Below are positions 44,023 to 54,700 of a stretch of 64,000 bases of DNA, in pieces; positions within the stretch are counted from its first letter, which is position 1; each line of letters begins with the position of its first letter. Made by a program: the position numbers and the translations under genes. The notes under the pieces were generated by a model. It had not been told where the DNA came from. It was given only the letters and a program-made list of their open reading frames with translations, and searched no databases. The DNA lies in the NCBI RefSeq assembly GCF_024679245.1, contig NC_090185.1:2473464-2537463 (forward strand). The letters are read 5' to 3'. This stretch comes from Pseudorasbora parva (taxonomy: Eukaryota; Chordata; Actinopteri; Cypriniformes; Gobionidae).

Positions 44023-44440
44023 CAGTCTGATCAGGCATAACATTATGACCGGTGAAGTGATAAAAAACTCTCTTACTAACAGCCCCTGTTAGTGGGTGAG
44101 ATATATTAGGCAGCGAAATAACATTTTGTCCTCAAAGTTGATGTATTAGAAGCAGGAAAAATGGGCAAGCGTAAGGATTTGAGCGAGTTTGGCCAAATTG
44201 TGACGGCTAGACGACTGGGTCAGAGCATCTCCAAAACTGCAGCTCTTGTGGGCTGTTCCCGGTCTGCAGTGGTCAGTATCTATCAAAAGTGCTCCAAGGA
44301 AGGAACAGTGGAGAACCGGCCACAGGGTCATGGGCGGCCAAGGCTCATTGATGCACGTGGGGAGCGAAGGCTGGCCCGTGTGGTCCGATCAAACAGACGA
44401 GCTACTGGAGCTCAAACTGCTCCAGAAGTTAATGCTGGTT
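44023..44440 (+). pseudogene. Tc1 left end and transposase N-terminus (block 3)
   Basis: The left terminal repeat is at 44023-44060. The frame from 44161 gives [20 protein letters not shown] ... ARRLVR-type HTH text ([20 protein letters not shown]), ending ...EVNAG at the DIRS junction 44441, the same junction as block 2 (AATGCTGGTT then CCCATTCAG). The Tc1 right half is absent from this block, since gypsy and hAT sequence follow instead. Confidence 0.85.
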
Positions 44441-45179
44441 CCCATTCAGTCGGTCACTCTCGACGCCACGTCGGAGTACCGACGATTAGGAATCTAGTGG
44501 TTTAGTGGATGGAGTGGTCGTCAAAGTACGCTTCACGATGCTCCCATCTCACAAGGTGGCCCTTTCTGCGACACTGTTGAGAACTGAGCCCAGCAGTTCT
44601 TAGAAGTCTGTAGCGGGCTGGGCTGCGCCTCAGTCTGCTGGTCATCAAGGGCGTCGCCCCTGCAAAAAAAAAAAAAAAAAAACCCTCGGCACAGTCTGCT
44701 CTACTGTGTTCGCTGCAGGGAGACGACGCCACCTGTCTCTAACATCACCTCTGAGACAGGTGACCTGGAGATGGACGGGGCTGCTTTTCCCCGGAGGAGG
44801 GCCGGGTGGAGAAGGTTTGAGTCTAAATTCTGTTCTGCAGCTGGTCACAACCAGTGGTACCCAAATTCTGAAATTAAAATAAAAGAGCAGTTCCTCTATC
44901 TCTGGGTCCTCAGGGGGCTTGGAGAGTTGTGGCCGGTCAAACGCTGGACCACACTCATCCTCCTCCTTAGCGGGCAGCAGCGAATGACGCAGGGATGCAC
45001 CACGGCCTCCTTGCGGACCCTCTGCCCTCTGTGGAATCAGGTATGTGTTGCACAGCACATTCACACCCCACTGTGGGCTGCCTCCACGAGACCGCTGCCC
45101 CAGGCCGGTGCCTGTATTTCACCTCGCTGCCCCACGGTGGGTATGCCGGTGGTCCTGATGAGCCCACTTGTTTTCGGTC

Positions 45180-46290
45180 TCTGCGAGCCTGGCTAGAGCT
45201 CTGTCCATCCCGTGGCCGTGGGTTCATTCGGGCCATCAGGCTCGGCTATGCGATTTTATTTGCGGGGGTCCCCCCAGGTTCACAGGCATTCGCTTCGCCT
45301 GCGAGTTCTGAATCGGAGCCTTCACAGGTTACCGTTCAAGACGCTCACTCAGAAAAGCATTTTTGAGTGCATCCGTCCCCAAGATTGGTTTGCAGCTTTT
45401 GACCTGAAGGACGCGTACTTTCATGTCTCGAGAGAACAGGGCGTTCCCATTTTTAACTATTGCAACTACTGCCTCATACTAGCACAGTCCCGGGAACAGT
45501 TGTGCGAACACAGGGACCTGGTGCTCAGACACCGCAGCCAGTTGGGTCTTCGGGTCAACTGAGAAAAGAGCAAACTCGCCCTCCGTGCAGAGGATCTCTT
45601 CTCTCGGTTTGGAGCTGGATTTGGTCGAGCGGACAGTGCCCCTCACAGAGGAGTGCGTCCAGTTGATGCTGAACTGCCTGAACACGTTTCAAGGCAGGAT
45701 GGCGGTTCCACTGAAAAAATTTCAGAGGCTCCTGGGGCATATGGCGGCAGTTCCACTGCTCGACCTGCTTGATATGAGACTGCTTCAGCATTGGCTTCTC
45801 GGCCGAGTCCCGAGATGGGCGTGGCAACGCGGCACTCAGTGGGTGAGGATCACCCAGCCTGCCGCCATACCTTCAACCCGTGGTCAGACCCCTCGTTCCT
45901 GTGGGCCGGAGTGCCTCTGGAAAAGGTGTCCAGGCATGCTGTGGTCTTCACAGAAACTTCGACCATGGGCTGGGGTGCCACGTACAACGGGCATGCAGTG
46001 TCAGGGGTTTTGGACGGGCCCGCACCTGCATTGGCACATTAATTGCCTCGAGTTGCTAGCAATACATCATGCACCGAGCCACATCAAAGGTCGGTTACGG
46101 GACAAAGATGTATTGGTCCGTATGGACAACACTGCGACCGTTGCATCAACCGCCACGGTGGTCTATGCACCTGTCGCATGTCGCAACTCGCCCCCATCTC
46201 CTCCTCTGGAGTCAGAAGTGTCTGAGGCGCTTCAGGCCATTCATATCCCTGCTGGGCGCAACCGTGTGGCCGACGGGCTGTCATGAGCTG
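45180..46290 (+). pseudogene. DIRS RT/RNase H relic (block 3)
   Basis: RT pieces are FAAFDLKDAYFHVSRE and then NYCNYCLILAQS, where NYLDDWLILAQS-like text is expected, so both catalytic Asp residues are gone. In RNase H the first catalytic Asp is Glu (VVFTETSTMG versus VVFTDTSTMG in block 2). A 5-base loss at about 46145 removes AYINRH from the proper frame. A second identical copy lies at 48259-49369. Confidence 0.8.
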
Positions 46291-46714
46291 CGCTCCCGGG
46301 AGAGTGGCGACTCCACCCCCAGGTGGTCCAGCTGATTGGTTCAGTTCGGGTGGCACAGGTCAACCTGGTTGCCTCCCCAGAAACGTCCCACTGCCAGTGG
46401 TTTTATTCGCTGACCGAGGGTACACTCGGCACGGATGCACTTGCGCACAGCTGGCTCTGGGCCTGCGCAAATATGCATTTTCCCCCAGTGAGCCTACTTG
46501 CACAGACACTGTGCAAGGGCAGGGAGGATGACGAGGAGGCCCTGTTGGTGGCCCTGTATTGGCCCCACCGGACCTGGTTCCCAGAATTCATGCTCCTCAC
46601 GACAGCCCCTCCTTGACCGATTCCTCTGAGGAAAGATCTTCTAACTCAGAGATGGGGCACCCTCTGGCAACCCCTTTCTAGACCTCTGGAAACTTCATGT
46701 CTGGTCCCTGGATG

Positions 46715-47440
46715 GGACGCAGAGGTTCTAGGGGACTTACCCCAAGAGGTAGTAAACACCATCACTTCGGCTAGAGCACTGTCTACAAGACAGGCCTATA
46801 CCTTGAAGTGGAACCTGTTCGTCGATTGGTGTTCTTCCCAGAGAAGATTCCCGAAGGTGTTCGATCACGTCTGTGCTTTCCTTCCTGTAGCAGGGGTTGG
46901 AGCGTAGGCTATCGCCCTCCTCCCTCGGTTAAGTTGCTGCTATTTCCATTGTCACACATGTAGGTAAGTTGGTTGGGAAGCACGACCTGGTCATCAGGCC
47001 TCCATCAAGAAGGTAGGGGACCTGCAGGCACTTCGGTCGACGAATCGTGCCAGGAGTTCAGGCCGGGTGACGCCCACATGGTACTGAGACCCCGGCCTGA
47101 ACTCCTGGCACGATTCGTCGACCGAAGTGCCTGCAGGTCCCCTACCTTCTTGATGGAGGCCAATGCAGCCAACAGCAAAGTCTTCATGGACAGAATGAAA
47201 TTGGCTACGTGCCCAAGGTTCCCACAACTCCCTTCAGGAATCAGGTGGTGAACCTGCAAGCGCTGCCCCTGGAGGAGGCAGACCCAGCCCTAGCTTTTGC
47301 TCTCTCCCGTCTGCTCTGTGGACCTATGAGCGGGTCATGCAGAACAGCAGTGATGGGATTCTCTGTGTGAGCCCTGTCTCATCAGGTAAGAGAGTTCAGA
47401 AGGCTCACACGGCACTGGAAGGGGGCACAGGCCATGGCGC
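46715..47440 (+). pseudogene. DIRS tyrosine recombinase relic with fold-back rearrangement
   Basis: The core-binding start is readable (EVVNTITSARALSTRQ, LKWNLFVDWCSS). After about 46990 the order is disturbed. About 170 bp present in block 1 (21140-21310) is missing, and part of it reappears inverted within the palindrome at 46997-47161 and just beyond it (CAGCAAAGTCTTCATGGACA). No catalytic box is present. A second identical copy lies at 49794-50519. Confidence 0.75.
46997..47161. repeat. Perfect 71-bp palindrome (fold-back), first copy
   Basis: The left arm 46997-47067 and right arm 47091-47161 are exact reverse complements separated by 23 bp. In block 1 the same region (about 21314-21400) is a single forward copy. 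The right arm continues into the inverse of upstream recombinase sequence, so it is a fold-back inversion, not an ordinary transposon end. Confidence 0.93.
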
Positions 47441-47744
47441 TTTGCTAGGAATTTCTATTCGTTGGTACTCCAACATGGCGTCGAGAGTGACCGACTGAAT
47501 GGGAACGTCTCGGTTACGTATGTAGCCCTCGTTCCCAGAAGGAGGGAACAGAGACGCCACGTCCCGTCGCCATGTCCTCTGTACCCTGCTGGGGTGCCAA
47601 TTCACCTACTCGGCTCCTCAGCAAAAGACTAATTTGATGCAAGCACCTGTGCCTCATATATACCCGCGCTGCATGGCATGAGCAGCTGGTGCAATCATTG
47701 CATGCCAATGTGCATTGGCTCGTTTAGTTACACTCGAAGTAGAT

Positions 47745-47969
47745 CGGGAAGGAAGTAGGACCGCGCCGCCGCCATGACTACACCAACGCCCTCCGCCTCG
47801 CCGTTTGCGGACATTATCACCTCTCTCGCGGCCCTCCACCAGGAACAACATCAGTCCATGCTGGACCTGCGGGCGGACCAGGAGCGCCGGTTCGAGGCCA
47901 TCGTCCGCGGCCAGCAAGAGGACCGCGAGAGGTTCCGGAGCTGGATAGACCGGGAGGTTCGCACCGAAG
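47745..47969 (+). pseudogene. Gypsy gag 5' fragment, duplicated piece
   Basis: A short leader and the first 65 codons of gag (ATG at 47774, MTTPTPSASPFADIITSLAA) are cut off at 47969 by the tandem-duplication joint, where DIRS sequence follows out of context. It is an exact copy of 50824-51048. Confidence 0.9.
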
Positions 47970-50900
47970 TTCCTCTATCTCTGGGTCCTCAGGGGGCTTG
48001 GAGAGTTGTGGCCGGTCAAACGCTGGACCACACTCATCCTCCTCCTTAGCGGGCAGCAGCGAATGACGCAGGGATGCACCACGGCCTCCTTGCGGACCCT
48101 CTGCCCTCTGTGGAATCAGGTATGTGTTGCACAGCACATTCACACCCCACTGTGGGCTGCCTCCACGAGACCGCTGCCCCAGGCCGGTGCCTGTATTTCA
48201 CCTCGCTGCCCCACGGTGGGTATGCCGGTGGTCCTGATGAGCCCACTTGTTTTCGGTCTCTGCGAGCCTGGCTAGAGCTCTGTCCATCCCGTGGCCGTGG
48301 GTTCATTCGGGCCATCAGGCTCGGCTATGCGATTTTATTTGCGGGGGTCCCCCCAGGTTCACAGGCATTCGCTTCGCCTGCGAGTTCTGAATCGGAGCCT
48401 TCACAGGTTACCGTTCAAGACGCTCACTCAGAAAAGCATTTTTGAGTGCATCCGTCCCCAAGATTGGTTTGCAGCTTTTGACCTGAAGGACGCGTACTTT
48501 CATGTCTCGAGAGAACAGGGCGTTCCCATTTTTAACTATTGCAACTACTGCCTCATACTAGCACAGTCCCGGGAACAGTTGTGCGAACACAGGGACCTGG
48601 TGCTCAGACACCGCAGCCAGTTGGGTCTTCGGGTCAACTGAGAAAAGAGCAAACTCGCCCTCCGTGCAGAGGATCTCTTCTCTCGGTTTGGAGCTGGATT
48701 TGGTCGAGCGGACAGTGCCCCTCACAGAGGAGTGCGTCCAGTTGATGCTGAACTGCCTGAACACGTTTCAAGGCAGGATGGCGGTTCCACTGAAAAAATT
48801 TCAGAGGCTCCTGGGGCATATGGCGGCAGTTCCACTGCTCGACCTGCTTGATATGAGACTGCTTCAGCATTGGCTTCTCGGCCGAGTCCCGAGATGGGCG
48901 TGGCAACGCGGCACTCAGTGGGTGAGGATCACCCAGCCTGCCGCCATACCTTCAACCCGTGGTCAGACCCCTCGTTCCTGTGGGCCGGAGTGCCTCTGGA
49001 AAAGGTGTCCAGGCATGCTGTGGTCTTCACAGAAACTTCGACCATGGGCTGGGGTGCCACGTACAACGGGCATGCAGTGTCAGGGGTTTTGGACGGGCCC
49101 GCACCTGCATTGGCACATTAATTGCCTCGAGTTGCTAGCAATACATCATGCACCGAGCCACATCAAAGGTCGGTTACGGGACAAAGATGTATTGGTCCGT
49201 ATGGACAACACTGCGACCGTTGCATCAACCGCCACGGTGGTCTATGCACCTGTCGCATGTCGCAACTCGCCCCCATCTCCTCCTCTGGAGTCAGAAGTGT
49301 CTGAGGCGCTTCAGGCCATTCATATCCCTGCTGGGCGCAACCGTGTGGCCGACGGGCTGTCATGAGCTGCGCTCCCGGGAGAGTGGCGACTCCACCCCCA
49401 GGTGGTCCAGCTGATTGGTTCAGTTCGGGTGGCACAGGTCAACCTGGTTGCCTCCCCAGAAACGTCCCACTGCCAGTGGTTTTATTCGCTGACCGAGGGT
49501 ACACTCGGCACGGATGCACTTGCGCACAGCTGGCTCTGGGCCTGCGCAAATATGCATTTTCCCCCAGTGAGCCTACTTGCACAGACACTGTGCAAGGGCA
49601 GGGAGGATGACGAGGAGGCCCTGTTGGTGGCCCTGTATTGGCCCCACCGGACCTGGTTCCCAGAATTCATGCTCCTCACGACAGCCCCTCCTTGACCGAT
49701 TCCTCTGAGGAAAGATCTTCTAACTCAGAGATGGGGCACCCTCTGGCAACCCCTTTCTAGACCTCTGGAAACTTCATGTCTGGTCCCTGGATGGGACGCA
49801 GAGGTTCTAGGGGACTTACCCCAAGAGGTAGTAAACACCATCACTTCGGCTAGAGCACTGTCTACAAGACAGGCCTATACCTTGAAGTGGAACCTGTTCG
49901 TCGATTGGTGTTCTTCCCAGAGAAGATTCCCGAAGGTGTTCGATCACGTCTGTGCTTTCCTTCCTGTAGCAGGGGTTGGAGCGTAGGCTATCGCCCTCCT
50001 CCCTCGGTTAAGTTGCTGCTATTTCCATTGTCACACATGTAGGTAAGTTGGTTGGGAAGCACGACCTGGTCATCAGGCCTCCATCAAGAAGGTAGGGGAC
50101 CTGCAGGCACTTCGGTCGACGAATCGTGCCAGGAGTTCAGGCCGGGTGACGCCCACATGGTACTGAGACCCCGGCCTGAACTCCTGGCACGATTCGTCGA
50201 CCGAAGTGCCTGCAGGTCCCCTACCTTCTTGATGGAGGCCAATGCAGCCAACAGCAAAGTCTTCATGGACAGAATGAAATTGGCTACGTGCCCAAGGTTC
50301 CCACAACTCCCTTCAGGAATCAGGTGGTGAACCTGCAAGCGCTGCCCCTGGAGGAGGCAGACCCAGCCCTAGCTTTTGCTCTCTCCCGTCTGCTCTGTGG
50401 ACCTATGAGCGGGTCATGCAGAACAGCAGTGATGGGATTCTCTGTGTGAGCCCTGTCTCATCAGGTAAGAGAGTTCAGAAGGCTCACACGGCACTGGAAG
50501 GGGGCACAGGCCATGGCGCTTTGCTAGGAATTTCTATTCGTTGGTACTCCAACATGGCGTCGAGAGTGACCGACTGAATGGGAACGTCTCGGTTACGTAT
50601 GTAGCCCTCGTTCCCAGAAGGAGGGAACAGAGACGCCACGTCCCGTCGCCATGTCCTCTGTACCCTGCTGGGGTGCCAATTCACCTACTCGGCTCCTCAG
50701 CAAAAGACTAATTTGATGCAAGCACCTGTGCCTCATATATACCCGCGCTGCATGGCATGAGCAGCTGGTGCAATCATTGCATGCCAATGTGCATTGGCTC
50801 GTTTAGTTACACTCGAAGTAGATCGGGAAGGAAGTAGGACCGCGCCGCCGCCATGACTACACCAACGCCCTCCGCCTCGCCGTTTGCGGACATTATCACC

Positions 50901-51048
50901 TCTCTCGCGGCCCTCCACCAGGAACAACATCAGTCCATGCTGGACCTGCGGGCGGACCAGGAGCGCCGGTTCGAGGCCATCGTCCGCGGCCAGCAAGAGG
51001 ACCGCGAGAGGTTCCGGAGCTGGATAGACCGGGAGGTTCGCACCGAAG
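47970..51048. repeat. 3,079-bp tandem duplication, second unit
   Basis: Second unit of the duplication. It contains DIRS RT/RNase H and recombinase relics (47970-50823) and the gypsy gag start (50824-51048), and continues without a break into the rest of the gypsy element. The joint GAAG|TTCC at 47969/47970 exists only because of the duplication. Confidence 0.92.
50076..50240. repeat. Perfect 71-bp palindrome (fold-back), second copy
   Basis: Identical to 46997-47161, shifted by 3,079 bp (arms 50076-50146 and 50170-50240). The fold-back therefore predates the tandem duplication. Confidence 0.93.
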
Positions 51049-51740
51049 CCGCCGGGCTCGCCAGCGCACCGGTCCACGTGCCCCTACACAAGATGGGGCC
51101 ACAGGACGATCCCGAGGCCTTCATCGATCTTTTTCAGAAAGCAGCGGAGGCCTGCGGGTGGCCCCGGGCACAGTGGCCGGTGCGCCTCATTCCACTGCTC
51201 ACTGGAGAAGCCCAGGCGGCCGCCCAACAACTGCCGGTGGCGAACCTCCTGGATTATGAAGATCTGAAGAGGGCCATCATCCAGCGGGTCGGTCGGACCC
51301 CCGAACAGCACCGTCAGCGGTTCCGCTCGCTGGAGTGGGGTGAGACCGGCCGGCCCTTCGCGATGGCCCAACAGCTCCGGGACGCGTGCCGCAAATGGCT
51401 GTTGGCCGGTGGAAGCGACGTGGACCACATCGTCGATCTGGTGGTACTGGAGCAGTTCATCGCTCGGCTACCTAAGAAGACCGCCGAGTGGGTCCAGTGC
51501 CACCGGCCCACGTCGCTGACGACGGCCATCAACCTGGCGGAGGACCATCTGGTGGCGTGCCCGGGGGTCGGCGAGCCCCTACTAACCTCTCCCTCTCTCT
51601 CTCCCCCCTCTGTCTCTCCTTCTCGCCCTGTCCCTCTCCCTAGGTCCCGCCCTCCAGGGCCCCCTCGCATTCCCCCCAGAGGCCGGGGTGGAATGGGCCC
51701 AGGGCAGTACGGGAGTTCTGCTGGGGTCGGGCGGGGATAA
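50853..51740 (+). CDS. gag: Gmr1-like gag (SCAN-related capsid), 295 residues
   Basis: A coiled, charged N-terminus (HQEQHQSMLDLRADQERR, about 25-60) is followed by a capsid region of about 85-235: DDPEAFIDLFQKAAEACGWP, WPVRLIPLLTGEAQAAAQQL, then the LLAGGSDVDHIVDLVVLEQF region. This resembles the SCAN domain, which is known to derive from Gmr1-like gag. A Pro/Ser/Arg-rich tail follows. The CCHC knuckle expected at the gag end lies in the pol frame instead, so either a programmed shift or a small indel lies near 51600-51740. The ATG context is GCCGCCGCCATG, a strong Kozak match. Confidence 0.85.
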   Translation: MTTPTPSASPFADIITSLAALHQEQHQSMLDLRADQERRFEAIVRGQQEDRERFRSWIDREVRTEAAGLASAPVHVPLHKMGPQDDPEAFIDLFQKAAEACGWPRAQWPVRLIPLLTGEAQAAAQQLPVANLLDYEDLKRAIIQRVGRTPEQHRQRFRSLEWGETGRPFAMAQQLRDACRKWLLAGGSDVDHIVDLVVLEQFIARLPKKTAEWVQCHRPTSLTTAINLAEDHLVACPGVGEPLLTSPSLSPPSVSPSRPVPLPRSRPPGPPRIPPRGRGGMGPGQYGSSAGVGRG

Positions 51741-54700
51741 CGGTTCCGGTTCCACCCCCCCTCCACGCTCATATTCCAACCCACTCCCCGCCGCAGGGGC
51801 GGCGGGCAGGCCTGGGCTGGCCTGCTGGCGGTGCAGCGACCCGGACCATTTTGTGGACCGATGTCCAATGATGGACATCGGGACAATGATCCGGGTCCCG
51901 GACGTCCAGCGGACCACCCCTGATCAAGCAGGAGAGTACCAAGTTCCTGTGAGTATCAAGGGGGGTACATATCAGGCCTTGGTGGATTCAGGATGTAACC
52001 AAACCTCGATCCATCAAAGCCTGATGCAGCCTGGGGCATTGGATACAAGCCGCATGGTTAAGGTGCGGTGTGTGCACGGGGATGTGGTGGAATATCCGGT
52101 TGTCCCAGTCACGATACAGTTTAGGGGAGAAAATCATAGTGTTGAGGTGGCGGTTAGTCCCCACCTCCGGCATCCGCTAATTCTGGGGACGAACTGGCCC
52201 GCCTTTCCGGTGTTATTGGGGTCGATATGCGCGGATGCCGCTTGGGAGAACAAGGCTAGGAACGGGGCGGTGCGGGTGCAGGTTGGCGAGACTGATACGG
52301 GGCCCTCGGGAACTGCTTCAGAGGAACCGAGCGGGGTCGAGAGACTGATTCTCTCGGACCGCGATGACTTCCTTCTGGAGCAGTCTCAAGACGATACCCT
52401 AAAACATGCTTTCCAACAGGTCCGCACTATCGACGGTCAGTCCCTTCAACCCGCCTTGCCCGTCACGTATCCTTATTTTGCCATAATTAAGGACAGGTTG
52501 TATCGAGTGACCCAAGACGCTCAGACAAAAGTGGATACAACCCAGTTGTTAGTACCAAAGAGCCGCCGGGAAATGCTTTTCCAGGCAGCTCACTCTAACC
52601 CAATGGCGGGCCACCTGGGACAGGCGGCCACGCTGAATCGTTTAATGACCCGATTTTTTTGGCCAGGCATTCACGACAATGTGCGCAGGTGGTGCGCGTC
52701 TTGTCCTGAATGTCAGTTGGTGAATCCACTGGCCTCCCCAAAAGCGCCATTGCGCCCCCTTCCATTAATGCAGGTCCCCTTCGAGAGAATTGCGATGGAC
52801 CTCATCGGGCCATTAGAGCGATCCGCACGCGGACATCGTTTTGCGCTAGTTATCGTGGACTACGCAACACGATATCCGGAAGCAGTGGCTCTCCGCAACA
52901 TCTCGGCGAAGAGTGTTGCGGACGCACTGTTTCGTTTAATCTCCCGAGTGGGGATTCCGAAGGAAATCCTCACTGATCAAGGCACGGCGTTTATGTCACG
53001 CACGCTAAGCGAATTATACGGGTTATTGGGCATCAAATCGATTCGGACAAGCATCTATCACCCACAAACAGACGGCTTGGTCGAACGATTTAATCGCACT
53101 CTTAAATCCATGATCCGTAAATTCGTACGGGAAGACGCCAAAAATTGGGATCGGTGGTTAGAACCCCTCTTATTCGCTGTGCGGGAGGTCCCGCAAGCCT
53201 CCACGGGGTTTTCCCCCTTCGAGCTTCTCTACGGACGGCAGCCCCGGGGGGTGCTGGACGTCCTACGAGAAACTTGGGAGGAGGGGCCTTCTTTGGCCAA
53301 AAACGAAATTCAATATGTGCTGGACTTGCGAACAAAACTCCACACCTTGGGGCGGCTATCTAGGGAGAATTTGTTGCAAGCCCAGGACCGCCAAAGCCGG
53401 TCGTATAACAGGGGTACGAGACTACGCAAATTTACACTGGGAGAGAAAGTGCTCGTATTACTCCCTACATCGAGCTCTAAATTAATGTCGAAGTGGCAGG
53501 GGCCGTTTGAGGTCGCACGACAGGTTGGAGACCTCGATTATGAAGTGATACGGTCCGATAGGAATGGGGCACGGCAAATATATCACCTCAATCTCCTGAA
53601 GAAATGGAATGAGGTGGAATCAGTGTTGTTGGCGACGGTGATCGGGGGAGAGGATGATCTCGGGCCAGAGGCGAGCATCAAAGCACAATCGGTCGCACTG
53701 GCCCCTGGGGGAGATCACCTCTCACCGTCCCAACTCACTGATCTCTCTAAACTACAGGCGGAATTCGCCGACGTGTTTTCGCCCCTACCGGGACGTACCG
53801 ACTTAATTCAGCACCATATCGAGACCGAGCCGGGCGTGGTAGTTCGCAGCCGGCCGTATCGCTTACCTGAACACAAAAAAAAAGTAGTTCAGGAAGAATT
53901 AGGGGCAATGCTCGATATGGGAGTAATAGAGGAGTCCAACAGTGACTGGGCGAGCCCGATCGTTTTGGTTCCTAAAACCGACGGCTCGGTCAGGTTCTGT
54001 GTGGACTACCGCAAGGTGAACGCAGTGTCGAAATTCAACGCGTATCCAATGCCGCGGGTTGACGAGTTGCTTGATCGGCTGGGCACGGCTCGATTTTATT
54101 CGACATTGGACTTAACGAAGGGCTATTGGCAGATCCCCTTGTCTCCATTGTCCAAAGAAAAGACAGCCTTCACCACGCCGTTCGGATTGCACCAATTCGT
54201 CACGCTTCCCTTCGGCTTGTTGGGGGCACCCGCTACCTTTCAGCGCCTCATGGACAGGATTTTGCGTCCCCATGCCGCATATGCTGCTGCCTACCTGGAC
54301 GATATCGTGATTTACAGTCACGATTGGCAGCGGCATATGCAGCATGTCCGGGCGGTCTTGAGGTCGTTGAGGGGAGCGGGGCTCACGGCCAATCCGAAGA
54401 AGTGTGCAATTGGGCGGGTGGAGGTAAGGTATCTGGGCTTCCACTTGGGTCATGGGCAGGTGCGTCCCCAAATTGATAAGACCGCCGCAATTGCAACCTG
54501 TCCGAGGCCCAAGACCAAAAAGGAGGTAAGGCAGTTCTTGGGGCTGACGGGATATTATAGACGGTTTATACCAAATTATTCGGACCTCACCAGCCCTCTG
54601 ACTGACCTTACTAAAAAGGGGCTACCAGATACGGTCCAATGGACGGAGCCGTGCCAGCAGGCCTTCACCCGAGTTAAGGCTGCTCTATGTGGCGGGCCGC

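Larger units (their letters stand above)
44441..47744 (+). mobile_element. DIRS-type retrotransposon (block 3, first copy)
   Basis: Left terminus at 44441, gag relic at about 44510-45060 (A homopolymer at 44664), RT relic at about 45180-45580, RNase H relic at about 45580-46290, recombinase relic at about 46715-47430, and internal complementary/terminal repeats at about 47445-47744. Relative to block 2 the RT has a further deletion of about 170 bp at 45300. The element ends at 47744 (CACTCGAAGTAGAT), where gypsy gag leader sequence begins. Confidence 0.8.
44891..47969. repeat. 3,079-bp tandem duplication, first unit
   Basis: Every landmark in this unit recurs exactly 3,079 bp later, for example 45585/48664, 46043/49122 and 47774/50853, with no difference that I noticed. 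The unit starts TTCCTCTATCTCTGGG inside DIRS gag and ends CGCACCGAAG inside gypsy gag. The parental junctions share only AG, so a join at 2-bp microhomology fits. Confidence 0.92.

Noticed and set aside
47745..47969. A second independent gypsy insertion
   Set aside because: It is an exact copy created by the 3,079-bp tandem duplication, with the same DIRS/gypsy joint, not a new insertion.
50853..51740. SCAN-like sequence as a host SCAN zinc-finger gene
   Set aside because: It is followed by an overlapping protease-integrase-RT-RNase H frame and an LTR, so it is retrotransposon gag. The similarity reflects the known origin of the SCAN domain from such gags.
51314..51917. Antisense open frames opposite gag (190 and 111 codons)
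   Set aside because: They are GC-rich shadows of the gag and pol coding strand with no domain.
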